Source of the DNA: Silvanigrella aquatica
GTDB taxonomy: Bacteria > Bdellovibrionota_B > Oligoflexia > Silvanigrellales > Silvanigrellaceae
Length of the DNA: 64,000 nt
Direction of reading: 5' to 3'
NCBI RefSeq assembly: GCF_001907975.1
Contig: NZ_CP017834.1
Location: forward strand, 880,693-944,692
Shown here: piece after piece, positions 55,871 to 64,000 of the stretch
How positions within the stretch are numbered: the first letter of the stretch is position 1
Layout: each line of letters starts with the position of its first letter
Translations under genes and position numbers: made by a program
Notes under the pieces: generated by a model
What the model was told of the DNA's origin: nothing
Databases searched by the model: none
Seen by the model: the letters and a program-made list of their open reading frames with translations, nothing else

Positions 55871-58800
55871 TTAATTAAGTCCATTATTATTTTTTGAATT
55901 AATTCGATCTTTATAACTAAGAAAACTTCTTTTCGGCATTTTCTTAGTTTGAGAGATATTTATTTCGCTTGAAGAAATTGAATTTAGTTTCTCAATTTCT
56001 AATGAAATAAGTCTAATAGTTGGATATTTAAAAAGATCAATTATTGAAACTTTATACCCTATTTTGTTCAAACGATAATGCACTTTAGTTATTAATAGTG
56101 AATTTCCGCCTAAAGTAAAAAAACTAGTGTCAATATCAACTTTTTGTAACGATAAAACCTCACACCAAATAGAAGCTATTAAATCTTCCACTTTATTTTG
56201 TGGGATAGAATTAGGAGTTATATTAATTAATTTATTATAATTTGGTGGAGGTAATTTATTTCGATCAATTTTTTTATTGCTAGTTAAGGGGAATTCACTT
56301 AATTTAATAAAAAAATATGGAATCATATATTCGACAAGTTCTTGTGCTAAATATGTTTTTAAAATTGCAGAAAATTCTCTTTCTGAATCTGGAATTTTGT
56401 TCTCAGAAATTACCGGAATATAGTAAGCTATAATTTGTTTTTGTTCGTTATAAGAATGAACATTACAAATGCATTTTTCAATAAATTCATGTTTACTTAA
56501 TGCATGTTCAATTTCACTTATTTCAATTCTATGACCTAATATTTTAACCTGTGAATCACTACGCCCTATATATTCCAACCCTTTATCTTCCAACCATCGT
56601 ACTAAATCGCCTGTTTTATATATCCTAGAGTTTTCTATACTTGACATAAATGGATTATCAATAAATTTTTCACTTGTTAGCTTTGGTTGATTTAAATATC
56701 CCCGAGCTAGTCCATTGCCAGATATATGAAGTTCACCTATGACTCCATCTGGAACTAAATTTAAATTATCATTTAAGATATATATTTGAGTATTTGCAAA
56801 GCAATTACCAATAATTTTATAGTCTGTAGATACTAATAATTCATTATATGTTGACCATATTGTTGTTTCTGTGGGTCCATATACATTCCATACTTTTCGT
56901 GAAAGATTAAGGAGCTTTTTAGCTAAACTTTCATTTAATTGTTCACCACCAACTAAAGTTATCATATCTTTTGGAGTACTATTACTTAATAAATCAACTA
57001 ACATACTCCAGACTGAGGGAGTTGCTTGAACAATGCAATTTGAATTTTCTTTGATATAAAATGCAAATTTTTCAGGATCCCTAGCTTCAATATGTGAGAG
57101 AAAACGTAGTTTCGCTCCAGAAATTAAAGGTAAAAATATTTCTAAAACAGAAATATCAAAATTAATTGATGTTCCACTGATTAAGCAATTTTCACTCGAA
57201 ATATGTAGTTTTTTTCTAAAATCTTGCAACAAATTAGTGACTGATGCGTGTTCAATCATAACTCCTTTTGGTAAACCAGTTGATCCCGATGTATAAAGGA
57301 CATAAGCGAGGTCATTTGCAGAGCTAATATTTTGTGATGTAGGAAACGATTCGTTATATTCATTTTTATTAAAATCATTTAATAAAACTATTATATTATT
57401 GTATTGATTTAGAAAAAATTTATTATTTAAAATTTTTTCTTCACTAATTATTAAAGTAATTTTTGAATCTTCAATAATCCCCTTAAGGCGTTTTTCAGGA
57501 TAAGTGGAATCAAGTGGTACATAAGCGGCTCCCGTTTTTAAAATAGCGAGTAAAACAATAACCATTTCTAAGCTACGATCCAAACATATACCTATTAAAC
57601 TGTCGTTTAATATATTCTTTTGATAATGTTCATAATATTTTTCATTAATAAAAAAAGAATACTTATTTGATATTAAGTCAAGTTCTCTGTAAGTTATTTG
57701 ATTGTCTTCAAAATATACAGCAATTAAATCAGGAGTTTTTGCAACTTGTTCTGCAAATAGTTGATGAATTGTTTTATTCTTGAAACAAAGTTCCTCTGTT
57801 TTATTACGGTTGTATAATAATTCTTGTATTTCAAGCTTTGATTGCAACTGGATAGAACTAATCTTTGTATCTGGATTTTCAGCAATACAACATAATATAT
57901 TTTTAAAATGAGTTTTTATTTTTGCAATAGTTTCTTCTCGAAATAAACTCGTATTGTATTCAATGCGGCAAGTTAATCCTGATTTTTTTTCACATAAATG
58001 AAATGTTAAATCAAATTGAGAAGTATCGTAGCAATTATGAATTACTTCAGATTGTAAATCAGATAATTTAAGGTACTCATCAGTAGATTTTTGTTGGAGC
58101 AGCATCATAACTTGAAAAATTGGATTTCTACTGGTATCTCTTTGAATATCCAAAATTTCTAAAAGTTTTTCAAAAGGAATATCTTGATTATTATACGCAT
58201 CTGAACAGTTTTGTTTAACTTGTTCTAAAAAATCGATATAAGTTTGATTAACAGTTATTTTATTACGAATAACTATTGTATTTGCAAAAAAACCAATTAT
58301 AGATTTCATACGTTCATTGCTTCTATTCGCAATAGGAGTCCCAACAATTATATCATCTTGATTTGAATATCTATGAAGAAGTATGTTTAACCCAGAGAGT
58401 AGTACCATAAAAAGTGTAGCACTGTTATTTTTTCCAATATTTTTTAGAGACTCTGATAGTTCTCCTTCTAATTCAAAATAAAAACTTTTTCCAACATGCT
58501 TTGCAACTAATGGGCGTTGATAATCAGTTTTTAGCTCTAATTGAGAATAATTAGAAAGAGTTTTTTCCCAAAATTTGATTTGTTCCTTAAAGGAGCTTTC
58601 TTGTATTAATTTCTTTTGATAAAGTGAAAATTCTGAATATTGATAGTTTAAAGGATTTAAATTTTTTACAATATTATTATTTAATCTATTATAAATTATA
58701 CTTAGTTCATCAAATAATATATTTATTGACCAACCATCTGTTATAATATGATGTTGATTTATAAATAAAATATGTTCTCTTTCAGTCAATTTATATAGTT

Positions 58801-61800
58801 TTACTGTAAAAAGAGGTCCAACTGCTAAATCGAATAAGCTGTGAGACTCTTGTTTTAGTATTGAATCAATTTCCGACTCTTGTATAATATGAACATTTAA
58901 ATCAATTAAGTAAGGAGGAAGTGAAAATTGTTGAGGGTTTGATTGTTCATCAAGCCTAAAAACTGAACGGAGACTTTGATGTCTTTCTATTAAAATATTA
59001 AATGATTTTTCTAAATTTTTAATATTAATTAAGCCCGTCAATTTGATTGCTAAGGGGACATTATAAATTCCTGCCTCATATTGTTCAAGGAACCAAATTC
59101 TTTGTTGTGTGAAGGAAAGTATTCCAATATGATTATCATCAAATTTATCTTTACAATTATACATATCAATAGAGTTTTTTTGAGGAAAAAGATGACTCGC
59201 TAGTGCAATCGGGGTTGGATAGTTAAAAATAATTGAAACTGGACAGGATACAGATAAAACTTGTTGAATATTATGTATTGCTTGATTTGCAGTTAAGGAA
59301 TCTCCACCTAGTTCAAAAAAATTGTCATTGATGTCGATTGATGAAATACCAAGATATTGGCTCCATATTTTTGCAATTTCAATTGCAAAGTCATTTTTGC
59401 TCATTACGTTACTATTATTTGCGACAAAAATCTTCTTTTCATCTTTTGAATTTAATGATTTAACTTCGATAAAATTTAATTTTTCAATCCAATATTTTTC
59501 GTGTTGAAAAGGATAAGTAGGTAGAGAGACTTTTTTACCAGAAAAATTTGTATTATATATTTTCCAATTAATTAAAATTCCTGAAAGCCACATTTTTGCT
59601 AATAAAATAGAAATGTTTAAGCTATAATCAGTGTTTTTACCCTTTGGATGAGGATGTAAATTTAATATCGAAAGATCGAAATAATTTTCACTGTTTTTTT
59701 CTAACTTATCTAAAAAAATCGATTGTGAATCAATATTTAAAAATAAATACTTTTCGAAGTTTCTATTTATAAAGTCTAAACCAGAATGCGGTTTTGATGA
59801 TTCTAAAATATATTTAGTCCAGTATTTATAGTTTTTTGCATCTTCTGAGGTAATTAATTCAGATGCATAAGGAGATATTAAAGCCGTTTTGGGTTCAAAG
59901 AATGATATTTCTAATATATCATCAATATGATTTGGCAATAATTTGGAATTGTATGCTACTAATTTAAGGCCATCAGTTAGAGAAAAAACCTCAGCCAAAC
60001 AAGCTGCAGCATATATTCCAGTACTATGAGAGATTAAAACATCGGGTTTAGCACCCAATTCGATCCATAATTTCCCCATAGCATATTCAAAAATAAATAA
60101 TATTAATGTTTTTATTTCAGAATAATTTGTTAATGAATGTTTGTTTTTAAAATCAAATGGAATTTCTATATGACTGAATAAATTTGGATATAAAATTGTT
60201 CGAATATCAATTTTAATCATTTCTTTCACAAGGCAGGAACATGTATCAATTGTTTCTCTAAATACAGAATAATTCTGATATAAATTCCAAGACATATTAA
60301 TGTAATAATCGTGATTTCCTAAGAAAACAAATGCAACCTGAGGAACATTATTTACTCTGGATTCTGATAGAAACATGTCTTGAGAGCTTGTTTTTTTTGG
60401 ATTAAAAATTAATTCATTTCGATCTTTTGCTATTATGACTGAGCGAAAAGAGAAAGGGCATCTCCCTGTTTGATACGTATAAGCAGTATCTTCTAGGCTC
60501 ACTTCAGGATTATTTTCAAGAAAATGAAATAAATTAAGGCGCATTTTTTCTAAGGACTTGGGATTTTTAGCTGATAATGGAATAATTTTCCATTCGTGTT
60601 CCTTTAATTCAGTATGAGAAATTATTTTTGAAGGGGCTTCTTCGAGAACCAGATGAACATTTGTTCCGCCAATACCAAATGAACTGAGTCCTGCACGTCT
60701 TGGTAAGTTTCCTTCCTTTTCCCATTTTTTTAGCTTAGTATTAACATAAAATGGGCTATTCAAAAAATCAATTTCAGGATGTGGTGAAGAAAAATGAAGA
60801 GATGGAGGCAATTGTTTGTGTGTAAAGCACAGAGCTGTTTTTATCAATCCAGCAACACCCGCGGTAGCGTCAAGATGTCCTATATTTGTTTTTACAGATC
60901 CAAGAGCACAATATTGTTTTTTCTTAGTTTTTTCCTTAAATGCTTCTATTAAACCCGCAAGCTCAATTGGGTCTCCTTTTTTTGTGCCTGTTCCATGAGC
61001 TTCGACATAGCTAATTGTTTCGGGTGATATTCCAGCTATAGCTTGCGCTTCTGCAATGACAGATGATTGTCCACGAGTACTAGGTGCCGTATACCCAATT
61101 TTACGATTGCCATCATTATTTATGGCAAAACCTTTTATTACTGTATAAATAGTATCTTTATCAGTAATTGCTTCCTCTAAGCGTTTCAATACAACGATAC
61201 CAACGCCATTTCCAGGTACTGTTCCGTTAGCTTCCGCATCAAAGGCCTTACAATGTCCATCCGGGGATAAAATCATCCCATTTTGGTATAAATAACCTGT
61301 TTTTATTGGCATTTCAATTGTAGCTGCTCCTGCAAGAGCAACATCACATTGATAAGTAATTAAATTTTGACAAGCTTGAGCAATTGCAAGAAGTGAGGTG
61401 GAACAACCAGATTGTATAGTATAACTCGGTCCAGTAAAGTTCAATTTATAAGAAACGCGTGTACTGAAAAAATCACTTCCATTATTAATGTTCAATTGAT
61501 AATTGCTAACATGTTTTTTTACTTCTTCATTTTGAGCTAAGTTTTGTTGATAATAGCTATTTGAGCCTAATCCAGAGACTCCCGCTATGACACTTATACG
61601 TCCTGCTTCATTTTCTGAATAATAACCGGCATTTTCTAAGGCCTCCCAAGCGCATTCTAAAAAAACTCTATGCTGGGGATCCATTGTCTCAGCTTCACGT
61701 GGAGAAATATTAAAAAAATTCGCATCAAATAATTCAGCACCTTCCAAATATCCTTTTGCTCTCACATAATTTTCATTCTCTAAGAGCTCTGTGCTGACAC

Positions 61801-61936
61801 CATTGTTTAATAGTTCTTCTAATGAAAAAGTGGAAATGGATTCCTTTCCTAGACAAAGATTTTCCCAAAATTCATTTATGTTTTTGGCTCCAGGAAATCT
61901 TCCTGCCATACCGATAATTGCAATTGAATTAGTCAT
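55871..61936 (-). CDS. Hybrid PKS-NRPS, KS-degenerate AT-ACP-C-A-T
   Basis: The 2021-residue protein has a complete ketosynthase (Cys178; EAHGTGT; TNIGHLD). The next region resembles an acyltransferase, but FPGQGSQ reads FLGNHDYY, GHSxGEY reads SHSTGIY, and the part with the HAFH signature is missing. An ACP (GGDSLTA) follows near residue 880. The condensation domain (about 935-1370) has an intact HHIITDGWS. The adenylation domain (about 1400-1900) has YTSGSTGLPKG, YGPTETTIW and NKKIDR; the specificity residues I read are D-I-L-A-L-G-V-I-W-K, close to the glycine code. A carrier domain (GGNSLLI, about 1940) ends the protein. Its start overlaps the upstream NRPS stop (ATGA). Confidence 0.9.
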   Translation of the reverse strand: MTNSIAIIGMAGRFPGAKNINEFWENLCLGKESISTFSLEELLNNGVSTELLENENYVRAKGYLEGAELFDANFFNISPREAETMDPQHRVFLECAWEALENAGYYSENEAGRISVIAGVSGLGSNSYYQQNLAQNEEVKKHVSNYQLNINNGSDFFSTRVSYKLNFTGPSYTIQSGCSTSLLAIAQACQNLITYQCDVALAGAATIEMPIKTGYLYQNGMILSPDGHCKAFDAEANGTVPGNGVGIVVLKRLEEAITDKDTIYTVIKGFAINNDGNRKIGYTAPSTRGQSSVIAEAQAIAGISPETISYVEAHGTGTKKGDPIELAGLIEAFKEKTKKKQYCALGSVKTNIGHLDATAGVAGLIKTALCFTHKQLPPSLHFSSPHPEIDFLNSPFYVNTKLKKWEKEGNLPRRAGLSSFGIGGTNVHLVLEEAPSKIISHTELKEHEWKIIPLSAKNPKSLEKMRLNLFHFLENNPEVSLEDTAYTYQTGRCPFSFRSVIIAKDRNELIFNPKKTSSQDMFLSESRVNNVPQVAFVFLGNHDYYINMSWNLYQNYSVFRETIDTCSCLVKEMIKIDIRTILYPNLFSHIEIPFDFKNKHSLTNYSEIKTLILFIFEYAMGKLWIELGAKPDVLISHSTGIYAAACLAEVFSLTDGLKLVAYNSKLLPNHIDDILEISFFEPKTALISPYASELITSEDAKNYKYWTKYILESSKPHSGLDFINRNFEKYLFLNIDSQSIFLDKLEKNSENYFDLSILNLHPHPKGKNTDYSLNISILLAKMWLSGILINWKIYNTNFSGKKVSLPTYPFQHEKYWIEKLNFIEVKSLNSKDEKKIFVANNSNVMSKNDFAIEIAKIWSQYLGISSIDINDNFFELGGDSLTANQAIHNIQQVLSVSCPVSIIFNYPTPIALASHLFPQKNSIDMYNCKDKFDDNHIGILSFTQQRIWFLEQYEAGIYNVPLAIKLTGLINIKNLEKSFNILIERHQSLRSVFRLDEQSNPQQFSLPPYLIDLNVHIIQESEIDSILKQESHSLFDLAVGPLFTVKLYKLTEREHILFINQHHIITDGWSINILFDELSIIYNRLNNNIVKNLNPLNYQYSEFSLYQKKLIQESSFKEQIKFWEKTLSNYSQLELKTDYQRPLVAKHVGKSFYFELEGELSESLKNIGKNNSATLFMVLLSGLNILLHRYSNQDDIIVGTPIANRSNERMKSIIGFFANTIVIRNKITVNQTYIDFLEQVKQNCSDAYNNQDIPFEKLLEILDIQRDTSRNPIFQVMMLLQQKSTDEYLKLSDLQSEVIHNCYDTSQFDLTFHLCEKKSGLTCRIEYNTSLFREETIAKIKTHFKNILCCIAENPDTKISSIQLQSKLEIQELLYNRNKTEELCFKNKTIHQLFAEQVAKTPDLIAVYFEDNQITYRELDLISNKYSFFINEKYYEHYQKNILNDSLIGICLDRSLEMVIVLLAILKTGAAYVPLDSTYPEKRLKGIIEDSKITLIISEEKILNNKFFLNQYNNIIVLLNDFNKNEYNESFPTSQNISSANDLAYVLYTSGSTGLPKGVMIEHASVTNLLQDFRKKLHISSENCLISGTSINFDISVLEIFLPLISGAKLRFLSHIEARDPEKFAFYIKENSNCIVQATPSVWSMLVDLLSNSTPKDMITLVGGEQLNESLAKKLLNLSRKVWNVYGPTETTIWSTYNELLVSTDYKIIGNCFANTQIYILNDNLNLVPDGVIGELHISGNGLARGYLNQPKLTSEKFIDNPFMSSIENSRIYKTGDLVRWLEDKGLEYIGRSDSQVKILGHRIEISEIEHALSKHEFIEKCICNVHSYNEQKQIIAYYIPVISENKIPDSEREFSAILKTYLAQELVEYMIPYFFIKLSEFPLTSNKKIDRNKLPPPNYNKLINITPNSIPQNKVEDLIASIWCEVLSLQKVDIDTSFFTLGGNSLLITKVHYRLNKIGYKVSIIDLFKYPTIRLISLEIEKLNSISSSEINISQTKKMPKRSFLSYKDRINSKNNNGLN

Positions 61937-64000
61937 AATTGATTCTCTATATTTGTATTTACTATCTTAGCAAAGCTAATATTTCGAGCAGCTAATCTTT
62001 TCATTGCTCTACTCTCGCCCAATGAAAGTTGTGAATTAAATTCTATTTTTTGATTAGAAAAATAGTTTACCTGTTCACTGATCGTTGTGTATGTAAAAAG
62101 TTCATTTAATGGGATCGATTTTTTCAAAGAATTTTCAAGATTATTATGAAGTCTCATTAATAATAAAGAGTTTCCTCCAATATCGAAAAAATTATCATTT
62201 ATATCAATTTTATTTGTTTCTAATGTTAATTTCCAGGAGTTAAAAATGATATTTGTTAGACTATCTTTTTCTGAAATTAAAGAATTTAAGTATGAACTTT
62301 GAGTAGAAATATTTGTATATTCAAATAAAATTGATAATGGTATTTCTTTCTTTAAAAGATTTTCTAATTTAGAATGTAGTCTCATTAATAATAAAGAATC
62401 TCCACCAATATCAAAGAAATTATTGTCAGAATTAATATTTCCTAATTCTAGTATTTCTTGCCATATTTTAAGAACTTCATTTTCAATGTTAAACTTCTTT
62501 TCTGATTCCAAATTTCTATTATTTTCACTTAGCTCAATTTTATGTTGAATAGGATCAGGTAGAGCATTGTAATCAACTTTTCCAGTCCTTGTGAGAGGAA
62601 TTGAATCAAGTTCCATAAATAATCCTGGAATCATATACTGAGGTAACTTTTGCTTCAAATAGCTTATTATTTCTTCTTGGTCTACAAATTTATTGTTATT
62701 CTGAACAAAGTAAGCTATAATAATTTTTCTTTTTTCAGAATTTTCTTTTAATTTTACAGCGCATCTTTGTATGCCTGGATGAGCTGATAAACAAATTTCG
62801 ATTTCCTTTAGTTCAATTCGATAACCACGAAGTTTAACCTGTTGATCAATTCTACCAACGATTTCAATATCGCCATTATCTAAATAACAAGCAAGGTCAC
62901 CAGTACGATATAAAAATGTGTCAAAATTTTTATTTTCTGCATAAGGATTTAAAATAAATTTAGTATTATTTAACTCGATATTATTAAGATAACCACGAGC
63001 TACTCCAGGTCCACTAATGCATAATTCACCACTAACTCCAGCAGGAAGTAATTCTAAATAGTCATTTAAAATATAACATTTTGCACCTGAAATTGGTTTA
63101 CCAATTGGAATTGATGAAGCATTATCTAATAAAGATTTGACAACAAAATATGTCGAAAAAGTCGTGCATTCAGTAGGACCATAAATATTATTAACTATTA
63201 GATTCTTTGCCTGTGTACTATCAATAAGAGTTTTTATTAAATCTGGCCTAGCTGCCTCACCGCCAATATATAATTTTCTTAGTTTATAGAATACTGAAAT
63301 GTCTTGACTGGCGAGTTCATTGAATAATCCTGTCGTTAGAAATGATATAGAAATTTTATTCTGAGAAATATAATTAGCTAATGATTGTGGTTGAAGCAAT
63401 ACATTTTTATCAACGACACATGATACAGCACCATTTAGTAGTGCTCCCCAAATTTCAAAAGTTGAAGCATCGAAAAATATTTTTGATGCTTGCATGATCC
63501 GATCTTCAGGTATTATTGTAACATAATTTGTATTTTTAACTAAGCGGGTGACGCCTTTATGTTCTATTTTAACTCCCTTTGGTCTTCCTGTTGTGCCTGA
63601 GGTATACATAACATAGGCTAAATCTTGTGGGCAATTAATATTAGATAAATTTTGATTTTTATCTACTTCAAGTTTTTGATTATGAACATCTTCAATTAGG
63701 ATGATTTTATAATTATTTTTTTGTAAAAAGGAATTTTTTATCAATAATTTTTCTTGTGTAATTACTATTGGAGCTTTGGTATCATCGATTATATATTTTA
63801 TTCTCTCAATAGGATCTTCAGGATCAATCGGAACAAATGCCCCACCTGCTTTTAATATTGCAAGAAATGAAATATAAACATCAATATTTTTATCCATGAA
63901 AACAATTATTAAGTTATCTTTTTGAAATTTTTTTGCAAACAAATCTTGAAATATTTTTCTTATATTATGTCCAAGATAATTTGATTTTTTATTTAAATCT
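61933..64000 (-). CDS. NRPS, A-T-T, 5' end outside the window
   Basis: The frame stays open to the window edge: upstream codons read DLNKKSNYLGHNIRKIFQ, the normal start of an adenylation domain. The TTG at 63942 is therefore not the real start, and further domains may lie outside. Visible motifs are ILKAGGAFVPIDPEDP, YTSGTTGRPKG, FDASTFEIW, YGPTECTTF, YRTGDLA, GYRIELKEIE and GKVDYNALP. The specificity residues I read are D-A-F-T-Y-G-I-T-F-K, nearest to the D-A-F-x-x-G-x-T-F-K codes of valine/isoleucine. Two nearly identical carrier domains follow (GGDSLLLMRL and GGNSLLLMRL). The first PKS module is encoded next, overlapping by 4 bases. Confidence 0.9.
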   Translation of the reverse strand, partial: DLNKKSNYLGHNIRKIFQDLFAKKFQKDNLIIVFMDKNIDVYISFLAILKAGGAFVPIDPEDPIERIKYIIDDTKAPIVITQEKLLIKNSFLQKNNYKIILIEDVHNQKLEVDKNQNLSNINCPQDLAYVMYTSGTTGRPKGVKIEHKGVTRLVKNTNYVTIIPEDRIMQASKIFFDASTFEIWGALLNGAVSCVVDKNVLLQPQSLANYISQNKISISFLTTGLFNELASQDISVFYKLRKLYIGGEAARPDLIKTLIDSTQAKNLIVNNIYGPTECTTFSTYFVVKSLLDNASSIPIGKPISGAKCYILNDYLELLPAGVSGELCISGPGVARGYLNNIELNNTKFILNPYAENKNFDTFLYRTGDLACYLDNGDIEIVGRIDQQVKLRGYRIELKEIEICLSAHPGIQRCAVKLKENSEKRKIIIAYFVQNNNKFVDQEEIISYLKQKLPQYMIPGLFMELDSIPLTRTGKVDYNALPDPIQHKIELSENNRNLESEKKFNIENEVLKIWQEILELGNINSDNNFFDIGGDSLLLMRLHSKLENLLKKEIPLSILFEYTNISTQSSYLNSLISEKDSLTNIIFNSWKLTLETNKIDINDNFFDIGGNSLLLMRLHNNLENSLKKSIPLNELFTYTTISEQVNYFSNQKIEFNSQLSLGESRAMKRLAARNISFAKIVNTNIENQL
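62050..62500 (-). repeat. Tandem duplicated carrier-protein domains within the NRPS gene
   Basis: Two T domains are repeated with a period of 228 bases (76 codons). A 19-base stretch (gtctcattaataataaaga) is identical at 62151-62169 and 62379-62397. Both keep the Ser for phosphopantetheine. Confidence 0.8.

Overview
The DNA is AT-rich and gene-dense, and it encodes Gram-negative features: a beta-barrel outer-membrane protein, several lipoproteins and Sec-exported proteins. It also carries a nearly complete mevalonate isoprenoid operon, tandem pertussis/cholera-like ADP-ribosyltransferase toxins, a very large RTX lipoprotein and a PKS/NRPS cluster. This mix best suits a low-GC member of the Bdellovibrionota/Oligoflexia, such as a Silvanigrella-like bacterium. 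That placement is inferred from gene content; no rRNA is present to confirm it.

Layout. 0.2-6.2 kb (minus): two large membrane-anchored alkaline-phosphatase/sulfatase-like proteins and a beta-barrel protein. 6.4-10 kb: an RlmM-like rRNA methyltransferase, a YigZ/IMPACT protein, an exported cyclophilin and an exported S1/P1-type nuclease. 10.2-14 kb: two tandem secreted toxins, each with an N-terminal ADP-ribosyltransferase domain, a Cys-flanked R-X-K-R loop and a ricin-like C-terminal part. 14-20.7 kb (minus): operon fni-mvaA-phosphomevalonate kinase-mvaD-mevalonate kinase, ending in an overlapping tyrosine recombinase. 20.9-23.3 kb: three unknown genes and a left-handed beta-helix protein. 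23.4-24.9 kb (minus): three members of an undescribed small exported protein family. 25.3-33.1 kb: the 1928-residue RTX lipoprotein and a second large lipoprotein. 33.1-38 kb (minus): a probable pseudokinase with a degenerate ATPase region, and rpmF. 38-43.8 kb (plus): alr-queA-tgt, a small membrane protein and two LPP20-like envelope proteins. 44.2-45.6 kb: a BLUF photosensor and two more members of the small exported family. 45.7-49.6 kb: a Gfo/Idh/MocA oxidoreductase, a Zn/Cd-type P-ATPase divergent from its CsoR/RcnR-type regulator, and what looks like an IS21-type end remnant. 49.6-64 kb (minus): a biosynthetic cluster with NRPS (A-T-T, 5' end outside the window), hybrid PKS-NRPS (KS-degenerate AT-ACP-C-A-T), PKS (KS-AT-ACP-TE), MFS exporter, NTF2-like protein and GNAT.

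How the parts fit. The window combines housekeeping blocks (mevalonate operon, queuosine pair, alr, rpmF) with accessory blocks aimed at other cells: the toxins, the RTX lipoprotein, the nuclease, the small exported family and the PKS/NRPS line. The toxins carry candidate host-protease sites resembling furin sites, which suggests the target is a eukaryote. Several convergent gene pairs overlap at their 3' ends and most operons have 0-4 nt junctions, so the genome is compact.

The strongest candidates for something undescribed are the toxin pair with its conserved nick loop, and the five-member NWxWL...FG...P.P...WSxFA exported family found at two loci.
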